The position numbers and the translations under genes are program-made. Of a stretch of DNA of 64,000 nucleotides, positions 45,587 through 53,388 are shown in pieces. Position 1 is the stretch's first letter; each line of letters begins with the position of its first letter. The notes under the pieces are model-generated. The model was not told the origin of the DNA. It ran no database searches and saw nothing but the letters and a program-made list of their open reading frames with translations. Source of the DNA: Ruminococcus hominis (lineage in GTDB: Bacteria > Bacillota > Clostridia > Lachnospirales > Lachnospiraceae); NCBI RefSeq assembly GCF_014287355.1, contig NZ_JACOPE010000001.1, positions 1,054,001 to 1,118,000 on the forward strand, read 5' to 3'.

Positions 45587-46783
45587 TTATTCGAAAATTC
45601 TAGGGCATCCTCTTTCTTCCAGTTTTTTCAAGATCTCTGTTGGATTCTCGAATTTAGCAAGGAAGATCATAGCTGCGATGATATATGGTTTGAAGCTAGC
45701 TTCTTTGTAAAGTGGATCTCTGTAACGATCGAATACAGAAGCATCTACTTCACCTTCTTCACAGCTTACGCCTGAGATATCAGCTGGCAGACAGTGCATG
45801 TAAAGAGCTTTTCCGTCTTTTGTTGTAGCCATAAGCTCTTCTGTACAAGCCCAATCTTTGTGCTCTGCGTTCTGAGCAAGAAGTTCTTTCTCAAGTTCTT
45901 TGATACCTTCTGTATCACCATTTCCGTATAGTTCTGTACGTTTTTCCATAGCTGCGAATGGAGCCCAGCTCTTTGGATATACGATATCAGCATCTTTGAA
46001 AGCTTCTGCCATGTTGTTTGTTTTTGTGAATGATCCGCCTGATTTTTTAGCGTTTTCTTCAGCAACTTTTTCTACATCTTCGAATACTTCGTATCCTTCT
46101 GGATGAGCAAGAACAACATCCATTCCGAAACGTGTCATAAGTCCGATGATTCCCTGTGGAACTGAAAGTGGTTTACCATAAGATGGAGAGTAAGCCCATG
46201 TCATAGCAAGTTTTTTACCTTTCAAATTCTCAACTCCGCCGAACTCGTGGATGATGTGAAGCATATCAGCCATTGCCTGTGTTGGGTGGTCGATATCGCA
46301 CTGAAGGTTAACAAGTGTAGGTTTCTGCTCTAAGATACCGTCTTTGTTTCCCTGTGTTACAGCGTCAACAACTTCATGCATATATTTGTTACCTTTTCCG
46401 ATGTACATATCATCACGGATACCGATTACATCAGCCATGAAAGAAATCATGTTAGCTGTTTCACGAACTGTTTCACCGTGAGCAACCTGAGATTTTCCTT
46501 CGTCAAGATCCTGAACTTCAAGACCTAACAGGTTACAAGCAGAAGCGAAAGAGAAACGTGTACGTGTAGAGTTATCACGGAATAAAGAGATTCCAAGTCC
46601 GCTTTCAAATACTTTTGTAGAGATGTTGTTTTCTCTCATGTAACGAAGAGCGTCAGCTACTGTAAATACAGCTTCGATTTCGTCGTCTGTTTTCTCCCAT
46701 GTTAAGAAGAAATCACCATTGTACATCTCTTTGAAGTTTAATGCGTTTAATTTGTCAATATATCCCTGTAATTTTGCGTCCAT
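45587..46783 (-). CDS. ygeW: Knotted carbamoyltransferase YgeW
   Basis: A 398-residue protein matching the YgeW group (about 396 residues) of the aspartate/ornithine carbamoyltransferase superfamily. The carbamoyl phosphate loop is FRDNSTRTRFSF (about 69-80). DIDHPTQAMADM carries HPTQ, and MHCLPADIS the HCLP motif. The true substrate of YgeW was long unknown; studies of anaerobic uric acid breakdown place it on ureido intermediates. Here it sits between ygeY and arcC, suggesting release of carbamoyl phosphate for ATP formation. A structured 213-nt gap precedes it. Confidence 0.93.
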   Translation of the reverse strand: MDAKLQGYIDKLNALNFKEMYNGDFFLTWEKTDDEIEAVFTVADALRYMRENNISTKVFESGLGISLFRDNSTRTRFSFASACNLLGLEVQDLDEGKSQVAHGETVRETANMISFMADVIGIRDDMYIGKGNKYMHEVVDAVTQGNKDGILEQKPTLVNLQCDIDHPTQAMADMLHIIHEFGGVENLKGKKLAMTWAYSPSYGKPLSVPQGIIGLMTRFGMDVVLAHPEGYEVFEDVEKVAEENAKKSGGSFTKTNNMAEAFKDADIVYPKSWAPFAAMEKRTELYGNGDTEGIKELEKELLAQNAEHKDWACTEELMATTKDGKALYMHCLPADISGVSCEEGEVDASVFDRYRDPLYKEASFKPYIIAAMIFLAKFENPTEILKKLEERGCPRIFE

Positions 46784-46830
46784 TATAAAATCCTCCTAAT
46801 AATTGTTTTTTAATACTTGTTTTAATGGAT

Positions 46831-46852
46831 GGCGTCCGGCAGACCAGACGCC
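46831..46852 (-). promoter_or_regulatory. Small hairpin in ygeY-ygeW gap
   Basis: GGCGTC and GACGCC arms with a 10-nt loop lie about 48 nt upstream of the ygeW start. It is probably part of the structured intercistronic region. Confidence 0.4.
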
Positions 46853-46872
46853 TGAATTGGTTTTGAGTATAT

Positions 46873-46999
46873 AATGCTAAGCTCAATGCAATTTCGCTAA
46901 GCGATAAGGTGACACGCTCGAACATCGACTCGGAAGGACCTCGTCTGATGTCGAGGTGTGAATAATTGCTAAGCTCAAAAATACTTCGCTAAGCAATTA
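46873..46999. repeat. 127-bp structured repeat element between ygeY and ygeW
   Basis: Two direct copies of a unit (TGCTAAGCTCAA ... TTCGCTAAGC; about 46874-46903 and 46965-46994) flank a central hairpin in which CTCGAACATC pairs with GATGTCGAG. The outer part of the second unit also folds (AATAATTGCT with AGCAATTATT). The element reaches into ygeY and supplies its TAA stop codon. It looks like an interspersed non-coding repeat inserted in the operon, or an RNA-processing signal. Confidence 0.6.
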
Positions 47000-48307
47000 T
47001 TTCACATATGATTTTGGAAGAGCAGCGTAAACTGCAGCACATGTAACAAGATCCTGTTTCCATGTCTTCTCGTTTGGTGCGTGAGCCTGAGCCTCTGCTC
47101 CAGGTCCGAATCCGATACAAGGGATTCCGTTACGTCCCATGATAGATACACCGTTTGTAGAGAATGTCCATTTATCTGTTAATGGACGAGCCTGTCTCAT
47201 CTCAAGTGTCTCTTCAGCACCGATACGTGCATCTCCGTAAAGTCCTGTATAAGCTTCTTCAAGAGCTTTTGTTACAGCATGGTCTTTTGGAATAGCCCAT
47301 GTTGGGAAGTAGCACTCGATTTCATATACACATCCTGTGTAAGAAGGACGGTCATAGTTGTACATAGAAACTGTTACGTCATCACCGTATTTCTGTACGC
47401 TAGGTAAAGCACGGATCTCATCTAAGCAGCTTTCCCATGTCTCTCCGAATGTCATACGACGGTCAAGAGATACTGAGCAAGAGTCAGCTACTGCACAACG
47501 GCTTGGAGATGTGTAGAAAATCTGAGATGTTGTAACTGTACCACGTCCAAGGAAACGAGCTTCTTCGTAATCTTTGTTGTATTTAGGATCAAGCATTTTA
47601 ACAAGACCTTTGATTTCTGTTCCGTCTTCAGCGTCGTTCTCATTCAAAGCACGGATATCCTGGAGAATGTCAGCCATTTTGTAAATAGCATTGTCTCCAC
47701 GCTCTGGAGCAGAACCATGGCAAGAAACACCTTTAACGTCAACACGGATTTCCATACGTCCACGCTGTCCACGGTAGATACCACCATCTGTAGGCTCTGT
47801 AGAAACTACAAATTCAGGACGAACTTTGTCTTCGTTGATGATGTACTGCCAGCAAAGACCATCACAGTCTTCTTCCTGAACTGTACCAACAACCATTACT
47901 TTGTATCCTTCTGGAATAAGATTCTGTTCTTTCATGATCTTAGCACCATAAACAGCTGATACGATACCGCCACACTGATCAGATACTCCACGTCCACCGA
48001 TCTCTGTCTCTGTCTCGTATCCTTCATATGGATCGAATGTCCAGTTATCGATGTTACCAATACCTACTGTATCAATATGAGCATCAAATGCGATGATCTT
48101 GTCGCCTGTTCCCATGTATCCGATTACATTTCCCTGAGGATCGATCTGAACTTCATCAAATCCTACTTTTTTCATCTCAGCAGCGATAGTGTCGATATGA
48201 GCTTTCTCATCACAGCTTTCTCCTGGGTTTTTTACGATTGCACGTAAGAATGCAGTCATTTCTTTCTCATATCCCTGTGCAGCCTCTTTGATTTTGTTTA
48301 AATCCAT
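46997..48307 (-). CDS. ygeY: M20-family hydrolase YgeY
   Basis: A 436-residue zinc peptidase/amidohydrolase-fold enzyme of the selenium-linked YgeY group. The metal-binding motifs are [10 protein letters not shown] (about 74-83), [17 protein letters not shown] and STEPTDG. Relatives hydrolyse amide or ureido bonds; YgeY is one of the genes tied to anaerobic purine use. An AAAGGAGG site precedes the ATG. It lies 64 nt after ygeX, with an ATAAGTCT/AGACTTAT hairpin at the ygeX stop. Confidence 0.93.
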   Translation of the reverse strand: MDLNKIKEAAQGYEKEMTAFLRAIVKNPGESCDEKAHIDTIAAEMKKVGFDEVQIDPQGNVIGYMGTGDKIIAFDAHIDTVGIGNIDNWTFDPYEGYETETEIGGRGVSDQCGGIVSAVYGAKIMKEQNLIPEGYKVMVVGTVQEEDCDGLCWQYIINEDKVRPEFVVSTEPTDGGIYRGQRGRMEIRVDVKGVSCHGSAPERGDNAIYKMADILQDIRALNENDAEDGTEIKGLVKMLDPKYNKDYEEARFLGRGTVTTSQIFYTSPSRCAVADSCSVSLDRRMTFGETWESCLDEIRALPSVQKYGDDVTVSMYNYDRPSYTGCVYEIECYFPTWAIPKDHAVTKALEEAYTGLYGDARIGAEETLEMRQARPLTDKWTFSTNGVSIMGRNGIPCIGFGPGAEAQAHAPNEKTWKQDLVTCAAVYAALPKSYVK

Positions 48308-48371
48308 TTTTAAAAATCCTCCTTTTTAAAATATAAATTAATGTTTTCCTATTATATAAGTCTTAGTAGAC

Positions 48372-49577
48372 TTATTTTTCATTTCCATCCCAAACGATTG
48401 ATTCATAACGTTCTGGGTCTGTGTTACCTTCTGTAGAGAAGAGTAATACTTTTGAGTTTTCATCTAATCCAAGATGTTCTCTTAATTCTTTGTACTCATC
48501 CATCATCATGATGCAAGCAAGTGTTCCGAATGGAGCAGCTCCTGATTCACCAGATGTGACCGGTTTGTCTCCTTTGATAGGAGCAGCAAGCATACGCATA
48601 CCTTTAGCAGCAACCCAGTCAGGAGTAGCAATGAATGTATCTACATGGTTTTTCAAAATATCCCATGAAATTGTGTTTGGTTCACCACAAGCAAGACCAG
48701 CCATGATAGTAACCATATCGCCGTCTACGATCTGGATACTTCCGTCACCAACAGAAGCACCTTTGTAAAGACATGCAGCAGCTTCAGCTTCTACAACAAC
48801 AACTTTCGGTGGATTTTCTGGATATCTGTTAGCGAAGTAACCCTGAACAGCACCGGCAAGTGATCCAACACCAGCCTGGATAAATACGTGTGTAGGACGC
48901 TCGCATCCATAATCCTGAAGCTGATCATAAGCCTCCATAGCCATTGTTCCATATCCCTGCATGATCCAAGCTGGAATTTCTTCGTATCCGTCCCAAGCTG
49001 TATCCTGAACCATGATTCCGTTCTCTGTCTTCATAGCCATGTCATTTGCCATACGAACACATTCATCGTAGTTGTATTCTTCGATAGTAGCTGTAGCACC
49101 CTCAGCAAGAATGTTGTTCAGTCGTGTCTGTGTTGTTCCCTTTGGCATTAAGACAACTGCTTTCTGTCCAAGCTTGTTTGCAGCCCATGCAACTCCACGT
49201 CCGTGGTTGCCATCTGTAGCTGTAAAGAATGTAGCTTGTCCGAACTCTTCTTTAAGAGCATCAGAAGTAAGTACATTATAAGGAAGTTCTGAAACATCTT
49301 TGCCTGTCTGCTGTGCAATGTAACGAGCCATTGCAAATGAACCTCCGAGTACTTTGAAAGCGTTCAGTCCAAAACGATAAGATTCATCTTTGATGTACAC
49401 TTCGCCAAGACCGAGCATGTCAGCCATCTTATCTAATTTAGTAAGTGGTGTTACTGTGTACTGTGGAAAACTTTCATGGAAAGCACGAGCTTTTTTGACT
49501 TCGTCCAGACTCATGATTTTCAGGTTTTCATCGTTTGTCTTTGGCATCTTATTGACTGCCCATTTGATTGATTCCAT
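48372..49577 (-). CDS. ygeX: 2,3-diaminopropionate ammonia-lyase
   Basis: A 401-residue fold-type II PLP enzyme that converts 2,3-diaminopropionate to pyruvate and two ammonia. The PLP Lys is in RFGLNAFKVLGGSFA, and the phosphate-binding SGESGAAPFG segment is near residue 345. DGNHGRGVAWAA is the substrate-binding stretch. The AAGGAGG site is strong. It lies 50 nt after the regulator gene and would supply pyruvate at the end of purine ring breakdown. Confidence 0.95.
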   Translation of the reverse strand: MESIKWAVNKMPKTNDENLKIMSLDEVKKARAFHESFPQYTVTPLTKLDKMADMLGLGEVYIKDESYRFGLNAFKVLGGSFAMARYIAQQTGKDVSELPYNVLTSDALKEEFGQATFFTATDGNHGRGVAWAANKLGQKAVVLMPKGTTQTRLNNILAEGATATIEEYNYDECVRMANDMAMKTENGIMVQDTAWDGYEEIPAWIMQGYGTMAMEAYDQLQDYGCERPTHVFIQAGVGSLAGAVQGYFANRYPENPPKVVVVEAEAAACLYKGASVGDGSIQIVDGDMVTIMAGLACGEPNTISWDILKNHVDTFIATPDWVAAKGMRMLAAPIKGDKPVTSGESGAAPFGTLACIMMMDEYKELREHLGLDENSKVLLFSTEGNTDPERYESIVWDGNEK

Positions 49578-49627
49578 TTGGAATAACCTCCTTTTATATT
49601 TTTAATTTTATTTTTGGGTTCCTATTG

Positions 49628-50299
49628 TTATTTGTTAGCCGCATCCATATAATTATAGAGAGTAAACTTTGAAATGCCTAATAGGGAAGCAACTTTGTCT
49701 CCGGATTTTGTGATAAGAAAAGCACCCGCATTATTTAAAAATTGTACAACCTTAACTTTGTCGTCTTTGTTCATTGCTGCGACAGGTTTGCCGACAAGCG
49801 CAAGAGCCTGTTCAATTAAAGAATCAAGTAGTTCATTCACATTGTGGGTGATTTTCTGCGGCTGTGCGAGTCCGCCATCAGAAGTTCCGTCCCCTCCTTC
49901 CAACTCCAATTCAGATTCTGTTGTGATCAGAGAGTGAAGAGCATTTTCTACTGTTAATAAAGAAGTAATATCGTAGTTTAAAGCAAAGATATATTCGATA
50001 TTGTTATCGTCACCACGAACATACATTGTACTGGACTTTAAAATCTGTCCGCTTTCTGTCTTAGTTAAATAAGAAAGTCTGTCGTGAATCTTAGATGGAT
50101 CCCTTTTTAGTGTCTCAAGAACAATGCGTGAAGGTCCGTCGCCAACCTGGCGGCCTGAGATAGAACCATTCTCTACACATACAATAGAATGTTCAATCTC
50201 ACGTTTGGTTAAGTCGTGGATGACAATTTCACAATTACTACCGAAGTGAACCGCAAGTCCATGACTAATCTGTTTTAATAAGTCAAGCCTTTTACCCAT
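49628..50299 (-). CDS. YheO-like PAS/HTH transcriptional regulator
   Basis: A 223-residue regulator. Residues 1-125 are a YheO-type PAS domain (LAVHFGSNCEIVIHDL, then VRGDDNNIEYIFALNYDIT). An acidic linker leads to a C-terminal helix-turn-helix (about 165-220, ending LLGISKFTLYNYMD). A known relative, DauR, controls D-amino acid use. It begins the leftward operon and faces ssnA across a 273-nt gap containing two matched palindromes. This makes it the likely local regulator of both operons, probably an activator because the palindromes lie upstream of both -35 boxes. The ligand is unknown. Confidence 0.88.
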   Translation of the reverse strand: MGKRLDLLKQISHGLAVHFGSNCEIVIHDLTKREIEHSIVCVENGSISGRQVGDGPSRIVLETLKRDPSKIHDRLSYLTKTESGQILKSSTMYVRGDDNNIEYIFALNYDITSLLTVENALHSLITTESELELEGGDGTSDGGLAQPQKITHNVNELLDSLIEQALALVGKPVAAMNKDDKVKVVQFLNNAGAFLITKSGDKVASLLGISKFTLYNYMDAANK

Positions 50300-50359
50300 G
50301 AATCTGTAACTCCTTTCTTTAGCACGAAAATGTCTTATCGTTTATTTGCTTCTGAATCC

Positions 50360-50387
50360 ATCATAGCATAAAAAAAATGAAAATCAA
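50360..50387 (-). promoter_or_regulatory. Promoter of leftward purine operon
   Basis: Read leftward: TTGATT (50387-50382), 16 nt and TATGAT (50365-50360). The regulator ATG is about 60 nt further. Confidence 0.6.
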
Positions 50388-50393
50388 TACTTT

Positions 50394-50410
50394 TCTAAAA
50401 ATTTTTTAGA
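50394..50410. promoter_or_regulatory. Candidate operator palindrome A
   Basis: TCTAAAAATTTTTTAGA has 8-bp perfect arms. It lies between the divergent promoters and shares 13 of 17 positions with palindrome B, whose centre is 19 bp away. Confidence 0.6.
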
Positions 50411-50412
50411 TA

Positions 50413-50429
50413 TCTTAATTTTTTTAAGA
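50413..50429. promoter_or_regulatory. Candidate operator palindrome B
   Basis: TCTTAATTTTTTTAAGA has 6-bp perfect arms. It ends 6 nt before the ssnA -35, in a typical activator position. Confidence 0.6.
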
Positions 50430-50435
50430 ATTTTG

Positions 50436-50464
50436 TTGCATTTAAGGGGGCGTTATGGTATCAT
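50436..50464 (+). promoter_or_regulatory. Promoter of ssnA operon
   Basis: TTGCAT (50436-50441), 17 nt and TATCAT (50459-50464), with a TGn extension before the -10. Confidence 0.65.
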
Positions 50465-50572
50465 ATTACAAAGAAAGTGGTTCAGAAATGTAATTTATTG
50501 TGCGAAAATTACAAAAAAATCAGACAAATTAAACAGTTGAAAAAACTGAAAAAAAGAAAAGGAGAGATGCAT

Positions 50573-51907
50573 ATGTTGATTATTGGTAATGGTAGAGTAG
50601 TCACAAGAGATTCCGCTAATCCTTATATTGAAAGTGGAGCCGTAGCAATTGAGGGGACACAGATTAAGAAGGTAGGAGATCTTGAGACTCTTAAGAAAGA
50701 ATTCCCGGATGCAGAGTTTATTGATGCGAAAGGAAAGATTATCATGCCGGCATTTGTTAATGCACATGAACATATTTATAGTGCATTTGCAAGAGGTATG
50801 TCAGTCAACGGATATGATCCGAAGGGATTTTTAGATATTTTAGATGGTATGTGGTGGACGATCGACAGAAACCTTACATTAAATGATACTTATTTAAGTG
50901 CGATGGCTACTTATATTGATTGTATTAAGAATGGTGTTACTACAATTTTTGATCATCATGCAAGTTTTGGCTCTATCGAAGGTTCTTTGTTCGAGATTGA
51001 GAGAGCAGCAAAAGAAACAGGAGTCCGTTCATGTCTTTGCTATGAGATTTCTGACAGAGATGGTATGGATAAGGCAAGAGCATCTGTTAAAGAGAATGCT
51101 GATTTTATCCGCCACGCATTAAAAGATGATACAGGCATGATCGCAGGTATGATGGGTATGCATGCACAGTTTACAATCTCTGATGAGACAATGGAACTGG
51201 CTGCTGCTAACAAACCGGATGGAGTTGGATATCACATCCACGTTGCAGAAGGTATTGAAGATTTACATCATTGTCTGAAGCATTATGGCAAACGTATCGT
51301 AGATCGTCTTATGGATCACGGCATTCTGGGAGAGAAAACTCTTCTTGGACATTGTATTTATGTAAATGAGCATGAGATGGATCTGATCAAAGATACAAAT
51401 ACAATGGTAGTTCACAATCCGGAATCTAACATGGGTAATGCATGTGGATGCCCTCCGACAATGCATATCGTACACAAAGGTATTCTGACAGGTCTTGGAA
51501 CAGATGGATACACACATGATATGACAGAATCTTATAAGGTAGCGAATGTGTTGCATAAACATCATTTGTGTGATGCAAATGCAGCATGGTCAGAAGTACC
51601 ACAGATGCTTTTTGAAGGAAATGTACAGATTGCAGAACGTTACTTCCCACAGAAGCTGGGCGTATTAAAAGAAGGCGCAGCAGCAGATGTGATCGTTGTA
51701 GACTATATTCCACCAACACCATTACATGCAGGTAATGTAAACAGCCATGTTCTGTTTGGTATGACAGGAAGAGATGTTGTTACAACAGTAGCGAATGGTA
51801 AAGTATTAATGAAAGATCGTGAACTGTTGAACATCGATGCAGAAAAAGTACTTGCTGATTGCAGACAGGCAGCTGGAGCGCTTGCTGATAGAATCAACTC
51901 AAGATAG
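50573..51907 (+). CDS. ssnA: Putative aminohydrolase SsnA
   Basis: A 444-residue metal-dependent amidohydrolase of the guanine deaminase/TrzN-like class. FVNAHEHIYSAFARGM carries the HxH metal ligands near residue 62. HIHVAE, LGHCIYV and GTDGYTHD supply the remaining His and Asp ligands. A deaminase or ring-opening role on purine-derived compounds is suggested by the neighbours. AAAGGAGA is 8 nt before ATG 50573; ATG 50567 is too close. It opens the rightward operon. Confidence 0.93.
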   Translation: MLIIGNGRVVTRDSANPYIESGAVAIEGTQIKKVGDLETLKKEFPDAEFIDAKGKIIMPAFVNAHEHIYSAFARGMSVNGYDPKGFLDILDGMWWTIDRNLTLNDTYLSAMATYIDCIKNGVTTIFDHHASFGSIEGSLFEIERAAKETGVRSCLCYEISDRDGMDKARASVKENADFIRHALKDDTGMIAGMMGMHAQFTISDETMELAAANKPDGVGYHIHVAEGIEDLHHCLKHYGKRIVDRLMDHGILGEKTLLGHCIYVNEHEMDLIKDTNTMVVHNPESNMGNACGCPPTMHIVHKGILTGLGTDGYTHDMTESYKVANVLHKHHLCDANAAWSEVPQMLFEGNVQIAERYFPQKLGVLKEGAAADVIVVDYIPPTPLHAGNVNSHVLFGMTGRDVVTTVANGKVLMKDRELLNIDAEKVLADCRQAAGALADRINSR

Positions 51908-51930
51908 TTAGGAATGTAGGAGGAAAAACA

Positions 51931-53361
51931 ATGGGCAAAAGTAAAGATAAAACTGGAAGCGATGAACTTTTTAGATGGGACGGCAATCCGACACCTGGAC
52001 AGATTGCGCCACTGGCGATTCAGCATGTATTGGCAGCGGTAGTAGGATGTGTAACACCTGCGATTCTGGTTGCGAATGCTGCTAACAATGCTGGAGGAAG
52101 CGTAGACACTGGATTATTGATTCAGATGTCTCTGGTATTTGCAGCATTGTCAACGCTGTTACAGTTGTATGGAAATAAGATTCATATCGGATCAGGTCTC
52201 CCGGTTATTATCGGAGTCAGCTTTGCTTATGTGCCAACAATGACAGCAATTGCTTCTCAGGCAAAGGGAGTCGATACGATCCTGGGAGCGATGGTAATTG
52301 GCGGTATAGTAGCAATTTTAGTAGGATTATTTATTAAACAGATTCGAAAAGTATTCCCGCCACTTGTTATCGGAACAGTTATTTTCGCAATCGGACTTTC
52401 TTTATATAAGACAGCGATCAACTATATGGCTGGTAACGCAGCAAACACATATGAGTTGATAGTAGAACAGCAGGGTAAAACTGCTGCATTAGTATATGGT
52501 TCTTGGCAGAACTGGCTGATTTCAATCATTACACTTGCAATTGTAATAGGATTGAATCACTATGGAAAAGGCTTATTTAAACTTGCTTCTATTTTGATTG
52601 GTTTACTTTGTGGATACGTTCTTGCTCTTTGCTTTGGAATGGTTGATTTCTCAGCATTGCATTCAGCAGGATGGTTCCAGCTTCCAAAACCAATGGCATT
52701 TGGTATGAGTTTTGATGTTTCAGCAATTATACCACTTGCATTGTTATTCCTGGTTAATTCTATTCAGGCAATGGGAGATTTCTCAGCAACAACAACTGGT
52801 GGTATGGACAGATTACCTACAGATAAAGAGTTAAACGGCGGTATCATCGGATATGGTATCAGTAATATCGTAAGTGCATTCTTCGGATGCCCTCCGACAG
52901 CAACGTTCAGCCAGAATGTAGGTATTGTAGGTTCTACAAAAGTAGTAGCAAGAAAAGTATTTGCAACTTCAGCAGGAATTTTACTCGTTGCAGGTTTAAT
53001 TCCTAAGTTTTCTGCATTACTTCGTACAATTCCACAGTGTGTACTTGGTGGAGCTGTAGCTTCTGTATTTGCGTCAATCGCTATGACAGGTATTAAGCTT
53101 CTTGTAAGTGAAGGTATGTCAGCGAGAAATACAACAGTTGCAGGTATCGCAATTGCAGTAGGAATGGGTGTATCACAGAGTAGCGGATGCTTAAACCAGA
53201 TGACACAGAGCATTTACAATGGCCTTGGCATGACAATGGGTCTGGAGAATTTCCAGTCAATTATTAACAATACATTTGCATCATCACCGGTAGTATTGGC
53301 AACAATCTTCGCTGTAATTTTGAATCTTGTACTTCCAAAAGATGAAGCAAAGAAAAATTAA
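51931..53361 (+). CDS. NCS2-family uracil-xanthine/urate permease
   Basis: A 476-residue membrane protein with about 12-14 helices. The NCS2 signature appears as FSQNVGIVGSTKVVARK, and QAMGDFSATTTGG carries the earlier conserved acidic segment. The QNxGxxxxTK form is typical of xanthine/urate rather than uracil carriers. It is co-transcribed with ssnA (23-nt gap) and ygfK (27-nt gap), so purine uptake is its likely job. Confidence 0.92.
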   Translation: MGKSKDKTGSDELFRWDGNPTPGQIAPLAIQHVLAAVVGCVTPAILVANAANNAGGSVDTGLLIQMSLVFAALSTLLQLYGNKIHIGSGLPVIIGVSFAYVPTMTAIASQAKGVDTILGAMVIGGIVAILVGLFIKQIRKVFPPLVIGTVIFAIGLSLYKTAINYMAGNAANTYELIVEQQGKTAALVYGSWQNWLISIITLAIVIGLNHYGKGLFKLASILIGLLCGYVLALCFGMVDFSALHSAGWFQLPKPMAFGMSFDVSAIIPLALLFLVNSIQAMGDFSATTTGGMDRLPTDKELNGGIIGYGISNIVSAFFGCPPTATFSQNVGIVGSTKVVARKVFATSAGILLVAGLIPKFSALLRTIPQCVLGGAVASVFASIAMTGIKLLVSEGMSARNTTVAGIAIAVGMGVSQSSGCLNQMTQSIYNGLGMTMGLENFQSIINNTFASSPVVLATIFAVILNLVLPKDEAKKN

Positions 53362-53388
53362 GTAAAGTATACTCAGGGAGGTTTTAAT

